Below are positions 1-8,323 of a DNA stretch of 45,133 bases, piece by piece (the stretch's first letter is position 1; each line of letters begins with the position of its first letter). The notes below the pieces were generated by a model, which saw only the letters and a program-made list of their open reading frames with translations, did no database searches and was not told the origin of the DNA. This DNA comes from Variovorax paradoxus (lineage in GTDB: Bacteria > Pseudomonadota > Gammaproteobacteria > Burkholderiales > Burkholderiaceae_C): contig NZ_JAGGNV010000071.1 in NCBI RefSeq assembly GCF_018614955.1, positions 1 through 45,133 of the forward strand, given 5' to 3'. The position numbers were made by a program, and so were the translations under genes.

Positions 1-268
1 CCGGCAGCGCCAGCGTGCCGCCATAGCGCGCGGCATACCACGCGCACCAATAGCGCATGGCCGAGCCGTAGGACATGCGGGTGTTGATCGATTCGCCCTG
101 GCGCAGCAGCGCGCGCGCCGCGTCTTCGGCAGTGGACGCCAGCCGCGCGGGATCGAGCAGCGCGCGGCGCTCGGCCAGGGTAGCCAGCGGGTGCGCCTCG
201 CTTGACTCAGCTGCCGCTGGTTTCGCGGGCGCGCCGTCCTCGGTGGGTTCGGGCGCGGATAGATTCAT
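1..268 (-). CDS. tyrosine-type site-specific integrase, 5' part only (runs off the left edge)
   Basis: Only the first 89 codons lie in the window; the gene continues beyond base 1. The product opens with a low-complexity Ala/Glu-rich stretch, then a segment (about residues 55-89) containing ESINTRMSYGSAMRYWCAWY. This looks like the SAM-like core-binding domain of tyrosine recombinases, which contacts the outer part of the recombination site. The catalytic R-H-R-Y residues would lie outside the window, so activity cannot be judged. The ATG at 266-268 is the first start on this strand after the intergenic region. The gene diverges from a KfrA-like gene across 126 bp that contain an inverted repeat. 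A phage or ICE integrase is equally possible; the recombinase family assignment is fairly secure. Confidence 0.72.
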   Translation of the reverse strand, partial: MNLSAPEPTEDGAPAKPAAAESSEAHPLATLAERRALLDPARLASTAEDAARALLRQGESINTRMSYGSAMRYWCAWYAARYGGTLALP

Positions 269-310
269 GGCTGCAACCTACATATGACATATGATTTGCT
301 ACATCATACA

Positions 311-341
311 TCGATAAGTCCCGATAACGTTCCCTTATCGA
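311..341. promoter_or_regulatory. inverted repeat between integrase and kfrA-like gene, candidate operator
   Basis: TCGATAAG at 311-318 is repeated exactly in inverted orientation as CTTATCGA at 334-341, with a related CCGATAAC at 321-328 in the 15-base spacer. The repeat sits between the divergent integrase and kfrA-like starts. KfrA proteins are known as autoregulating DNA binders, so this is a reasonable operator for the gene that follows. No clean sigma-70 promoter was recognised here. Confidence 0.45.
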
Positions 342-394
342 GGGTAAATATTTGATGGGGTAGGGCGGCCGTTCACCAAAAGTTCGAGGGTCAA

Positions 395-1465
395 ATGGCT
401 GAAGTTCGACAAACACTCTCCCGCGGGATCCAGGAAGCCGACGTTTTCCAGGCTGCGGATGCGTTGCTGGCCGAGGGCAAGCGGCCCACGATCGAGCGCG
501 TGCGCCTGAAGATCGGACGTGGGTCTCCGAACACCGTGAGCCCGATGCTCGAGCGCTGGTTCGCAACGCTTGGCGAACGGTTGGTGAGTTCGACCGCAGG
601 TTCGGCCTCGCGGCGCCCGGCCGGTAACGAGCCGGACGCGATGCCGGCGGGCGTGCGCAATGCCGCCCGGCTGCTGTGGGAGACGGCGCGGCGCGAGGCC
701 GAGGAAGTGCAGCGCGGCGAGCTGGAGTCGGTTCGGGCGGAGCTGCAGGCCCGCGAAGACGCGCTGGCCGAGGCGCAGGCGGCGCAGGCGCAGCGCGAGG
801 AAGCCTTCGCGCAGGCGCGGGTGAGCCTGGACTCGGCGCTGGCCTCCTCGCAGCAGGCCCGCGAAACGATGGAGCGGCAGCTCAAGGAGCACGCCATCGA
901 GGCACACCGGGTGCGCATCGGTCTGGAAGACGACATCAAGCGGATGACCACCCTGCTCTCCCAGGCGGCGGAAAGCCAGGAGCGGATGCGGCGCGAACAT
1001 GCCGAGGCGATGACGGCCCGGGACCAGGATTTGCGGCAAGCCGAGGTGCGGCACGCTGTACACGAGAAGCGGATGCTGGCCGAGGTAGACCGGGCACGCC
1101 AGGCCGCCAAGGCGCTGGAAGCCGAACTGGCCAAGAAGCAGCAGCGGCAAGTGCGGAGCGAGGAAACGGCCGCGAAGCGCCTGGACGCGGAGCTGGAGAA
1201 ACTGCACCAGGTGCGCGAGGCTGGTCGCCAAACCGAGGGTGGATTGCGCGAGCAGCTGGCGGCACATGGCGTCGAACTGGCCCAGGTGCGCACCGAATGT
1301 GCAGTCGTCACGGAGCAAGCCGAAGCCCTGCAGCTGCGCGTCGATGAGGAGAAGATCGCGCATGAGGCCACTCGGCGCTTGCTCACCGAGGCACTGGCCA
1401 GCCGACGCCAGGCTACGAGCGACACCGCACCTCGCCGCCCCAGGCGCCCACGTAGCGCCAAGTGA
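395..1465 (+). CDS. KfrA-like DNA-binding coiled-coil protein
   Basis: This 356-residue protein has an N-terminal KfrA_N-type DNA-binding domain (about residues 10-65, including IERVRLKIGRGSPNTVSPML). A very long alpha-helical coiled coil follows (about 95-345), rich in Ala, Glu, Gln and Arg, with a basic tail ending RRPRRPRSAK. KfrA proteins of IncP plasmids are autoregulated DNA binders with an alpha-helical tail implicated in plasmid maintenance. Chromosomal homologues often sit beside integrases, as here. The ATG at 395 follows a GAGGG ribosome-binding site. It probably represses its own promoter and perhaps that of the divergent integrase; this part is inference. A second, truncated relative lies at 19724-20014. 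Confidence 0.82.
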   Translation: MAEVRQTLSRGIQEADVFQAADALLAEGKRPTIERVRLKIGRGSPNTVSPMLERWFATLGERLVSSTAGSASRRPAGNEPDAMPAGVRNAARLLWETARREAEEVQRGELESVRAELQAREDALAEAQAAQAQREEAFAQARVSLDSALASSQQARETMERQLKEHAIEAHRVRIGLEDDIKRMTTLLSQAAESQERMRREHAEAMTARDQDLRQAEVRHAVHEKRMLAEVDRARQAAKALEAELAKKQQRQVRSEETAAKRLDAELEKLHQVREAGRQTEGGLREQLAAHGVELAQVRTECAVVTEQAEALQLRVDEEKIAHEATRRLLTEALASRRQATSDTAPRRPRRPRSAK

Positions 1466-1500
1466 TCAGGCGCTGAGCGCCAGCGCCCAATGTGTGACCA

Positions 1501-1851
1501 ATGGCAAAGACCTTGTTGATCGTCTACCACTCGATGACCGATGGCACGCATCAGATGGTTGAGGCCGCCCGAGCAGGCGCTTCAGCCGAGGCGGGCGTGG
1601 GCGTTCGGCTTCTGCATGCGTCTCAGGCTGGTCCGGCGGACGTTCTGACGGCTGACGCGTACATCTTCGCCACGCCGGAGAACCTGGCGGCCATGAGCGG
1701 CCAGCTCAAGCACTTTTTCGACCGCACCTACTACGCAGCGCTCGACCAGATCGTCGGCCGGCCCTACGCCGCACTGATCTGCGCCGGCAGCGATGGGAAC
1801 AACGCCGCTCGTCAAGTTGAGCGCATCGCCACCGGCTGGCGCTTAAGCTAG
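1501..1851 (+). pseudogene. flavodoxin / NAD(P)H:quinone reductase-like protein, 3'-truncated
   Basis: The 116-residue product starts MAKTLLIVYHSMTDGTHQMV, the phosphate-binding loop of FMN-binding flavodoxin-family proteins, and continues through IFATPENLAAMSGQLKHFFD (second FMN loop) and CAGSDGNNAARQVERI. Intact relatives run to roughly 190 residues. Here the frame stops just after TGWRLS, exactly where sequence resembling the end of an unrelated enzyme begins. The C-terminal third is therefore missing, and the gene is best read as a deletion remnant, although the FMN site is mostly retained and a short product could be made. No clear ribosome-binding site precedes the ATG, and kfrA lies only 35 bp upstream. 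Confidence 0.7.
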
Positions 1852-2041
1852 GTGCCGACGGCGTGCGGCTCGGTCGTCCGATGCTCTATGGCCTCGCTGC
1901 AGCGTGAGAGCCCGGCGTCCGGCATGCGTTCGAATCCTCGCCGACGAGTTCGAGCCCGCCCTCGCGCTCAGCGGAACGACAAGCATTGCGACGCTTCGCG
2001 GACGCGTTCTCAAGGAGACGCGCTTCGCCGCGTACTGCTAG
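1848..2041 (+). pseudogene. C-terminal remnant of an FMN-dependent L-lactate/alpha-hydroxyacid dehydrogenase
   Basis: Read from 1848 the sequence gives LGADGVRLGRPMLYGLAAA, the C-terminal phosphate-binding signature of the lactate dehydrogenase/glycolate oxidase/mandelate dehydrogenase family. An in-frame TGA follows at 1905-1907 (where the family has Gly), then EPGVRHAFE. After a one-base deletion near 1934 it resumes as ILADEFEPALALSGTTSIAT and ends LKETRFAAYC plus stop at 2039-2041. Only about 64 codons of a normally 360-400 codon gene remain, with one nonsense change and one frameshift, so it is dead. Its stop overlaps the stop of the convergent LysR gene. It is fused directly to the truncated flavodoxin gene. 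Confidence 0.75.
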
Positions 2042-2931
2042 AACATCCGGGCGATGAACTGCCGCACCCAGGCGTGGGCCGGATCGCGGTGATGGCGTTC
2101 ATGCCAGTAGAGCGAGACTGTCAGCATCGGGAGTGCGATGGGCGCGTCTAGCGTGACCGTTCCCGCCTGCTTGCCCAACGCCTTGGCCACGCTCAGCGGC
2201 ACCGTGGCGATGAGATCGGAGTTGCCCACGGCAAAAGGGCACGCCAGATAGCTCGATAGCGTGAGCGCGATGCGCCGCGAGCGGTTCTGGCCTTCCAGAG
2301 CGCGGTCGATGCGCTCGCTGAAGTAGCGCGTGTGTGCTGCCAGGTTCACATGGCCGTAGGCCAGGTAGGTGTCGAGACCCCAACGCCGCTGCAAGCAGGG
2401 GTGGCCGCCGCGCACCAGGCAGACCACCTTTTCTTCGAACAAGAAGCGTGTGCGCAGATTGGCGGCGGGTTCGGGATAGTAGCCCGCGATCAGTTCGACC
2501 TGGTTGCTGTCCAGCATCTCCAGCCCGAGCTGGGGGCGCGCGGCGAGCACCCGCAATTCCATGCCCGGGGCTGCTTGAGTCAAGCGCCCGATCACGCGCG
2601 AAAGCACCGTGAACTGGACGTAGTCGGTGGCGAACACCGTCATGGCCCGCCGCGAGCTTGCAGGATCGAACTCGACACGCGCCACGGAGACATGGCGCCA
2701 CAGGTCGAGCATCGGCCGGAAGGCGGTGTGCAGATCCTGCGCTTTCGGCGTCGGACGCCAGACGCCGCCTTCGCGAACTAGGATGGGGTCGTTGAAAAGG
2801 CGACGCAGGCGGCTCAGCGCGGCGCTCATCGCGGGCTGGGAAATTTCGACTTCCTCGGCCGCGCGCGACACGCCGCGCTGGTTCATCAGCGCATCGAAAT
2901 GCAACAGCAGATTGAGGTCACCGGGACGCAT
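2038..2931 (-). CDS. LysR-family transcriptional regulator (NodD-like type)
   Basis: The 297-residue protein has a LysR winged helix-turn-helix at residues 4-63 (GVSRAAEEVEISQPAMSAAL, then LRRLFNDPILVREG). A periplasmic-binding-protein-like effector domain follows (about 90-297). The DLNLLLHFDALMN opening is typical of the NodD/LinR-like branch of the family. It diverges from the Bug binding protein and hyuAB genes across 146 bp, the classic arrangement for a LysR activator of an adjacent catabolic operon. It most likely senses the substrate or an intermediate of that pathway and controls its own promoter as well. The inducer cannot be deduced from sequence. Confidence 0.88.
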   Translation of the reverse strand: MRPGDLNLLLHFDALMNQRGVSRAAEEVEISQPAMSAALSRLRRLFNDPILVREGGVWRPTPKAQDLHTAFRPMLDLWRHVSVARVEFDPASSRRAMTVFATDYVQFTVLSRVIGRLTQAAPGMELRVLAARPQLGLEMLDSNQVELIAGYYPEPAANLRTRFLFEEKVVCLVRGGHPCLQRRWGLDTYLAYGHVNLAAHTRYFSERIDRALEGQNRSRRIALTLSSYLACPFAVGNSDLIATVPLSVAKALGKQAGTVTLDAPIALPMLTVSLYWHERHHRDPAHAWVRQFIARMF

Positions 2932-2965
2932 GCGACATAGATGGCGTGGATGTCTTTATAAATAT

Positions 2966-2977
2966 AACTGCATAGTT
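2966..2977. promoter_or_regulatory. small inverted repeat in the LysR / Bug intergenic region, candidate LysR box
   Basis: AACT (2966-2969) and AGTT (2974-2977) flank four bases inside an AT-rich patch (about 2957-2980) that stands out in this GC-rich DNA. It lies 35 bp upstream of the LysR start and about 100 bp upstream of the Bug start, where LysR proteins normally bind. The symmetry is short, so this is suggestive only. Confidence 0.35.
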
Positions 2978-3077
2978 GATCGTCCGGGGCTTCCCTACGA
3001 TGCAAAGCGCTGGCCGGATTGCGATGCCGCCAGTCGTCCTGGCCGACTGGCCAGCAGTTCATCTTTGCGGGGGTCCC

Positions 3078-4064
3078 ATGCGATTCTTTCGATTTGCGAT
3101 AGCCAGTCTGCTCGGACTGGGCTTTGCAGTGCAGTATGTACACGCCCAGCCGGCCCCGCCCGTGGAGTGGCCGGGGAAGCTCATCAAGCTGGTCGTGCCC
3201 TTCGCGGCGGGCGGGTCGACCGACCTGATTGCGCGCCAGATCGCGCAGGATCTGGGCGAGCGCCTGAAGACCTCGGTCATCGTGGACAACCGCCCGGGGG
3301 CTGGCGGCACCGTCGGCAGCGAGTGGGTGGCCCATCAGCCGGCAGACGGCAACACCATTCTCATGGGCTCGGTCAGCACGCACGCAGTGGCCCCGAGCAT
3401 CTATGCCAAGCTGCCTTATGACCCGGTTCGCGACTTCACGCCACTGACCGCGGTTGCCACAATCCCGAACGTGCTGGTCGTGCGCTCCGAACTGCCCGCG
3501 ACCAACCTGAAGGAATTCGTCGCCCAATCCAGGAAGGCGGAAGCGAACTATTCCTTCGCCTCCAACGGACAGGGCACCTCCAACCATCTCGCGATGGAAC
3601 TGCTCAAGTCCGCGACCGGCCTGCAAGCCGTGCACGTACCTTACAAGGGCTCGGGACCCGCGCTCACCGACACCGTGGCGGGCCATGTCACCTCGATGAT
3701 GGACGTGGTCATGACGGCGTACCCCTATATCAAGAGCGGCAAGCTGCGGCCCTTGGCCGTGACCTCTTCCTCGCGCTCGGCCATGCTGCCCGATGTGCCC
3801 ACGGTTGCAGAGGCCGGATATCCGGGCTTCGAAGCCACGGTCTGGTTCGGCCTGTTCGCGCCGCCTCGCATGCAGCCCGAGTTGGCCAGCCGGCTCAGCC
3901 GCGAGTTGATCGCGGTGATCCACAGCAAGAAGATGTCCGACTACCTGATGCAGCAGGGCGCACAGTCATCGGGCATAGCGCCGACCGAATTTTCGAAGCT
4001 GATTCGCGAGGACATCGTCAAGTGGAGCAAGGTCGCCCAAAGCGCCGGCATCCACCCCGAATAA
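3078..4064 (+). CDS. Bug-family tripartite tricarboxylate transporter substrate-binding protein
   Basis: The 328-residue protein starts with a signal peptide (RFFRFAIASLLGLGFAVQYVHA, cleavage likely after Ala-Gln-type junction near residue 24), so it is periplasmic. The mature part has the Bug hallmarks: IKLVVPFAAGGSTDLIARQI near the N-terminus, NRPGAGGTVGSEWVA, then HVPYKGSGPALTDTVAGHVT, and PDVPTVAEAGYPGFEA near the C-terminus. Bug proteins bind carboxylates or other small acids for TctAB permeases. No tctAB genes are present here, so it must use a permease encoded elsewhere or act as a sensor. It lies 41 bp upstream of hyuA and probably supplies the substrate of the HyuAB enzyme. The ATG at 3078 is chosen because it puts the signal peptide at the N-terminus. 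Confidence 0.9.
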   Translation: MRFFRFAIASLLGLGFAVQYVHAQPAPPVEWPGKLIKLVVPFAAGGSTDLIARQIAQDLGERLKTSVIVDNRPGAGGTVGSEWVAHQPADGNTILMGSVSTHAVAPSIYAKLPYDPVRDFTPLTAVATIPNVLVVRSELPATNLKEFVAQSRKAEANYSFASNGQGTSNHLAMELLKSATGLQAVHVPYKGSGPALTDTVAGHVTSMMDVVMTAYPYIKSGKLRPLAVTSSSRSAMLPDVPTVAEAGYPGFEATVWFGLFAPPRMQPELASRLSRELIAVIHSKKMSDYLMQQGAQSSGIAPTEFSKLIREDIVKWSKVAQSAGIHPE

Positions 4065-4105
4065 GCCATCCCGCCCCCTTTTCGTACCCAGGAGACAAGA
4101 CACCC

Positions 4106-6226
4106 ATGTACCGCATCGGCATCGACGTTGGCGGCACCTTCACCGACTTCACCATGATCGACGAGAGCGTCGGCGACGTGAAGTTCCACAAGGTGCCATC
4201 CACCCCGCACGACCCCTCCGAAGCGATCGAGCGCGGCATCGCGGACCTGCTGCGGAAGCATGGCATCGCCGCTGGCCAGATCTCGCACGTCGGCCACGGC
4301 ACCACGGTCGCCACCAACCTCATCATCGAGCGCAAGGGCTCGCCGGTGGGACTCATCACCACGCGAGGCTTTCGCGACATCCTTGAGATCGGGCGGCAGA
4401 CCCGCCCGCACCTGTTCGATTATGCCGTGGGCAAGCCGCCGGTGCTGGTGCCGCGCATGCACCGGCTCGAAGTCGACGAGCGCATGAGTGCGCGCGGCGA
4501 AGTGCTGGTGCCGCTGGACGAGGACGCCGTGCGCCGGGCCGCCGAGACCTTGCGCGATGCCGGCATCGACGCCGTGACAGTGTGCTTCCTGCATGCCTAT
4601 TGCAATCCGTCGCATGAACAGCGCGCCAAGGCCATCGTGCGCGAGGTGCTGCCCACGGCGTACCTGAGCATCTCCAGCGAGGTGCTGCCCGAGTTCCGCG
4701 AATACGAGCGCCTCTCGACGACCGTGCTCAATGCCGCGGTGGGCCCGCGAATGGCGCGCTACCTCGACCGTTTTCTGGAGCGCGTGCGCGCGCTCGGCGT
4801 GGCGCAGGCGCCCTTCACCATCCATTCCAACGGCGGCCTCATGTCGGCGTCGTCGGTGCGCCAGTTCCCGGTTCGCACCTGCCTCTCGGGTCCGGCGGCG
4901 GGCGTGGTGGGTGCTGCCGCGGTCGGGCGTGCCATCGGCCGCCCCGACCTGGTGACCTTCGACGTCGGCGGCACCAGCACCGACGTCTCACTGATCTCGG
5001 GCGGGCGGCCGCTGTTCACGTCGAACCGCCAGGTGGCGGGCTACCCAGTCAAGACGCCGATGGTGGATATCCACGTGATCGGTGCCGGCGGCGGCAGCAT
5101 CGCCTGGCTGGACGGCGCGGGCTCGCTCAAGGTCGGCCCGCACAGCGCAGGGGCCGTTCCCGGACCTGTGGGCTATGGCCGCGGCGGCACCGAGCCCACC
5201 ATCACCGATGCCGAGATCACGCTGCACCGCCTCAACCCCGATGTGCTGCTCAAGGGCCGCATGGCGGTGGACGCATCGGCGGCGCGCGAGATCATCACCG
5301 CCCGCGTGGCGCAGCCGCTGGGCCTGAGCGTGGAAGACGCAGCCGAAGGCATCATCCGCATCGTCAACGCCAACATGAGCCGCGCCATTCGCGCAGTTTC
5401 CACCGAGCGCGGCTACGACCTGTCGCGCTTCGCGCTGTTTGCCTATGGCGGCGCGGGCCCGCTCCACGCTGTGGAGGTGGCCGAGGAATGCGGCATTCCC
5501 ACGGTGATCGTGCCGCAGGAGCCCGGCACCATGTGCGCCCGCGGCATCCTGCTGACCGACATCTCCTTCGATTTCGTGCGCAGCCTCATCGTGCAGGTCT
5601 CGTCTCGGTCCTGGCCCGCGATCGCGTCCGCTTTCCGCGAGCTGCAAGCCGACGCGCTGGCCTGGCTGTCCGGCGAAAGTGTAGAGGAACCCCGCCGCAG
5701 GTATGTGTGCGCCATCGACGCGCGCTATGACGGCCAAAATTTCGAGGTACAGGTGGCGCTGGACGATTCGCAGCAGCTGACGGCGGCCGACTTCGAGCAG
5801 CGCTTCCACGAGGCCCACACGCGCGAATACGGCTACCAGGTTCCCGGCCGCGCGATCCAGGTCATCAACTGCCGCCTGCAGGCGGTGGGACAGGTCATCA
5901 AGGCGCCGCTGGCCGCAGCGCGCAGCGACACCACGCTGGCCGACGCACGCACCGGTTCGCGGGAGGTCTACCATGGCAAGGCGCACGGCTGGTGCGCGAC
6001 CGCGGTCTACGACCGCGACTTGTTGTCGGCCGGCACCCGCATCGAGGGGCCGGCCGTGATCGAGGAGATGAGCTCGACCACCGTGCTCGGCCCTCTTCAC
6101 CGCGCCACAGTCGATGCCTACGGCACCCTCATCATTTCCCTCGCGGCGCAGCCACGTGCCTCCGCCGCGCCGACCCGCGCCAAGCAAGCACGAACCGCCG
6201 TACGCAGTATGAAGGTCTTCCAATGA
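4106..6226 (+). CDS. hyuA: hydantoinase/oxoprolinase A subunit (ATP-dependent amidohydrolase)
   Basis: The 706-residue protein belongs to the HyuA/oxoprolinase family. The N-terminal half has the ASKHA-type ATPase fold with the phosphate-1 loop YRIGIDVGGTFTDFTMID (residues 2-19) and a second DVGGTSTDVSLI loop near residue 290. The central hydantoinase A domain includes FALFAYGGAGPLHAVEVAEE. The C-terminal oxoprolinase-type domain follows. With HyuB it hydrolyses a cyclic amide or similar bond (N-methylhydantoin, 5-oxoproline and acetophenone carboxylation are family examples) at the cost of ATP. The ATG at 4106 follows AGGAGA and gives the usual family N-terminus. The 3' end overlaps hyuB by four bases (ATGA), implying coupled translation and a heteromeric enzyme. 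The specific substrate is unknown. Confidence 0.92.
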   Translation: MYRIGIDVGGTFTDFTMIDESVGDVKFHKVPSTPHDPSEAIERGIADLLRKHGIAAGQISHVGHGTTVATNLIIERKGSPVGLITTRGFRDILEIGRQTRPHLFDYAVGKPPVLVPRMHRLEVDERMSARGEVLVPLDEDAVRRAAETLRDAGIDAVTVCFLHAYCNPSHEQRAKAIVREVLPTAYLSISSEVLPEFREYERLSTTVLNAAVGPRMARYLDRFLERVRALGVAQAPFTIHSNGGLMSASSVRQFPVRTCLSGPAAGVVGAAAVGRAIGRPDLVTFDVGGTSTDVSLISGGRPLFTSNRQVAGYPVKTPMVDIHVIGAGGGSIAWLDGAGSLKVGPHSAGAVPGPVGYGRGGTEPTITDAEITLHRLNPDVLLKGRMAVDASAAREIITARVAQPLGLSVEDAAEGIIRIVNANMSRAIRAVSTERGYDLSRFALFAYGGAGPLHAVEVAEECGIPTVIVPQEPGTMCARGILLTDISFDFVRSLIVQVSSRSWPAIASAFRELQADALAWLSGESVEEPRRRYVCAIDARYDGQNFEVQVALDDSQQLTAADFEQRFHEAHTREYGYQVPGRAIQVINCRLQAVGQVIKAPLAAARSDTTLADARTGSREVYHGKAHGWCATAVYDRDLLSAGTRIEGPAVIEEMSSTTVLGPLHRATVDAYGTLIISLAAQPRASAAPTRAKQARTAVRSMKVFQ

Positions 6227-7947
6227 ACACACTGCCCCCCGGCGGCAACGCCCGCCCGCCCGAACTGTCCGACCCGATCGAGATGGAGGTCTTCACCAAC
6301 CGCCTGCTCTCGATCACCGAGGACATGAACAACACGCTGGTGCGTTCCTCGTTCTCGACCAACATCAAGGAACGCAAGGATTGTTCGGTGGCGCTCTTCG
6401 ACGGTGCCGGTCGGTTGGTGGCGCAGGGAACTCAGATTCCGCTGCACCTCGGCTCCCTCAACGGCGCGGTACGCGCCATCCTGGAGCAGTATCAGGCAGG
6501 CAGCATTCGCGACGGGGACGTGTTCATCTGCAACGACCCGTACTTGGCCAATGGCAGCCATCTGCCGGACATCAACATCGTCACCCCGGTCTTCTGGGAA
6601 GGGACGCTGCAGTTCTTCACGGCCAACATCGCCCACCACTCCGACGTCGGCGGGGCGGTGCCCGGGTCGATCGCGGGCGGCCTCAAGAGCATCTTCGAAG
6701 AAGGCATCCGCATCCCCGCCGCACGCATCGTCAGGGGCGGCGAGACGGAGGAGGACCTGCTGCGCCTGATCTGCAGCAACACCCGCGATCCCGAGGAGCG
6801 CATGCTCGACCTGCGCGTGCAGATCGCAACTAACCGCCGCGGCAGCGAGGCCGTCCTGGGCCTGATCCGGCAAATGGGTCTGCCGGCCGTTCAGCGCTCG
6901 GTGGAGGACGTGATCACCTACACGCGCCGGCGCCTGCTCAACCGCATCACCGAGCTCAAGCAGGGCAGCTACACCTTCACCAGCCACCTCGACGACGACG
7001 GCATGGGCGGCGAACCGGTGCCCATCTGCGTGACGCTGACCGTGAGCGCCGACCGGCTCAGGTTCGACTTCACCGGCTCGGGCAAGCAGGCGCGCGGCGC
7101 GATGAACCTGCCCATCAACGCGCTCTACGCGACGGTGTATTACACGGTCAAGGCGCAGCTCGATCCCGACCTGGCGCCCAACGCGGGCCTCTTCGAACCG
7201 ATCGACGTGCATGCCCCCCTGGGCACCATCACCAATCCAGAGCACCCCGCGGCCGTCGGCGCGCGCTCCATCACCGCGCAGAAGGTGGCCGGCACGCTGT
7301 TCGGTGCCTTCCGCGGCCTGCTGCCGGAGCGCAAGGTCATGGCGTCGAGCAACGACCTCTGTCCCGCCATTGTTTTCTCGGGGCAGCTGCAGCAGCGCGC
7401 AGGACAGTTTGTCTACCTCGAGACGATCGGCGGTGGCGCCGGCGCGCGTTTCGACAAGGACGGCATGGACGCCGTGCACGTGCACATGACCAACACCTCG
7501 AACCTGCCGGTGGAAGCGCTAGAAAACGAATACCCGCTGCACATGGACGAGTACGCGCTCATTCCAGACTCCGGTGGGGCGGGCCGCACGCGCGGCGGCA
7601 TGGGCATTGCCAAGCAGATTCGCGCGCTCGCGCCCGGCATCGTGTTCTCGGCTCGCTCGGACAGCCACATCGTCGGCGTGCCGGCCGGCGTGAACGGCGG
7701 CGGCGACGGCCGGCGCGCACGCCTGATCCGCAATTACGGCGAAGCCAATGAAAGCGCGCTGTTCTCCAAGACGGCCCACATTGAACTGGCCGTGGGCGAG
7801 AGCATCCGCATCGAGACGCCCGGCGGCGGCGGCTTCGGCGACCCGGCACAGCGCCCGCCCGAAAAACTGCGCCAGGACCTACTCGACGGCAAGGTGTCGT
7901 CCCTGCGCGCCGCGCAAGACTACCCTTTCGTCACGACGCCGGAATGA
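6223..7947 (+). CDS. hyuB: hydantoinase/oxoprolinase B subunit
   Basis: The 574-residue protein is the HyuB partner of the preceding gene. It shows the family signatures DPIEMEVFTNRLLSITEDMN near the start, VFICNDPYLANGSHLPDINI with NIAHHSDVGGAVPGS (a likely metal- or substrate-binding region), and GGGGFGDPAQRP at the C-terminus. Length and conservation look complete. HyuB carries the second half of the ATP-dependent amidohydrolase and is normally inactive without HyuA. The ATG overlaps the hyuA stop. The stop at 7947 is followed within 25 bp by the remnant of a LysR gene on the other strand. Confidence 0.92.
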   Translation: MNTLPPGGNARPPELSDPIEMEVFTNRLLSITEDMNNTLVRSSFSTNIKERKDCSVALFDGAGRLVAQGTQIPLHLGSLNGAVRAILEQYQAGSIRDGDVFICNDPYLANGSHLPDINIVTPVFWEGTLQFFTANIAHHSDVGGAVPGSIAGGLKSIFEEGIRIPAARIVRGGETEEDLLRLICSNTRDPEERMLDLRVQIATNRRGSEAVLGLIRQMGLPAVQRSVEDVITYTRRRLLNRITELKQGSYTFTSHLDDDGMGGEPVPICVTLTVSADRLRFDFTGSGKQARGAMNLPINALYATVYYTVKAQLDPDLAPNAGLFEPIDVHAPLGTITNPEHPAAVGARSITAQKVAGTLFGAFRGLLPERKVMASSNDLCPAIVFSGQLQQRAGQFVYLETIGGGAGARFDKDGMDAVHVHMTNTSNLPVEALENEYPLHMDEYALIPDSGGAGRTRGGMGIAKQIRALAPGIVFSARSDSHIVGVPAGVNGGGDGRRARLIRNYGEANESALFSKTAHIELAVGESIRIETPGGGGFGDPAQRPPEKLRQDLLDGKVSSLRAAQDYPFVTTPE

Positions 7948-7970
7948 CGCCGGTGCGGAGCACGTCTGAT

Positions 7971-8281
7971 GCTCATTGCAAGCGATGGCACCACGCCGAT
8001 CCGAAGCCGGCCCTTGCCGAACTGGCGGATGTTCCGGGCGGCATCCCGTAGCGCGTCCAGGCTGACGAAGGCACGGTCAACCTCGCGCATGAAGGCGATG
8101 CCCTCCTCCGTCGGCGTCAACTTGCCGGGACCGCGGCTGAACAACTCGAGACCAGTGGAGGTCTCGAGCTGCGCGAAAGCCGGCTGACGTTGGGCTGCGA
8201 CGTATACAGGTCGGATGCCGCCGCAGTCATGGAGCCCGAACGCATCACTGCACGAAATGCGTCCACTTCCTTGAATTTCAT
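7971..8281 (-). pseudogene. LysR-family regulator remnant (frameshifted, C-terminus missing)
   Basis: From an ATG at 8281 (just after a GGA) the sequence reads MKFKEVDAFRAVMRSGSMTA and continues to SQPNVSRL, a clear LysR helix-turn-helix. A one-base loss near 8177 shifts the frame, and the family sequence continues as AQLETSTGLELFSRGPGKLT to GRLRIGVVPSLAMS, where homology stops near 7971. Only about 105 of 300 codons remain, without the effector domain. It resembles the N-terminus of the intact LysR that follows (8324-9232), so the two may have a common origin. It lies in the gap between hyuB and that LysR and cannot encode a working regulator. Confidence 0.82.
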
Positions 8282-8323
8282 TCCGTCGGTTTAGAAGCTG
8301 TGCGATGGGATCGGCGCGCCGAG

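Noticed and set aside
6118..7485. 455-codon minus-strand frame within hyuB
   Set aside because: Shadow of hyuB, with composition (His, Arg, Val, Gly) typical of antisense GC-rich DNA.
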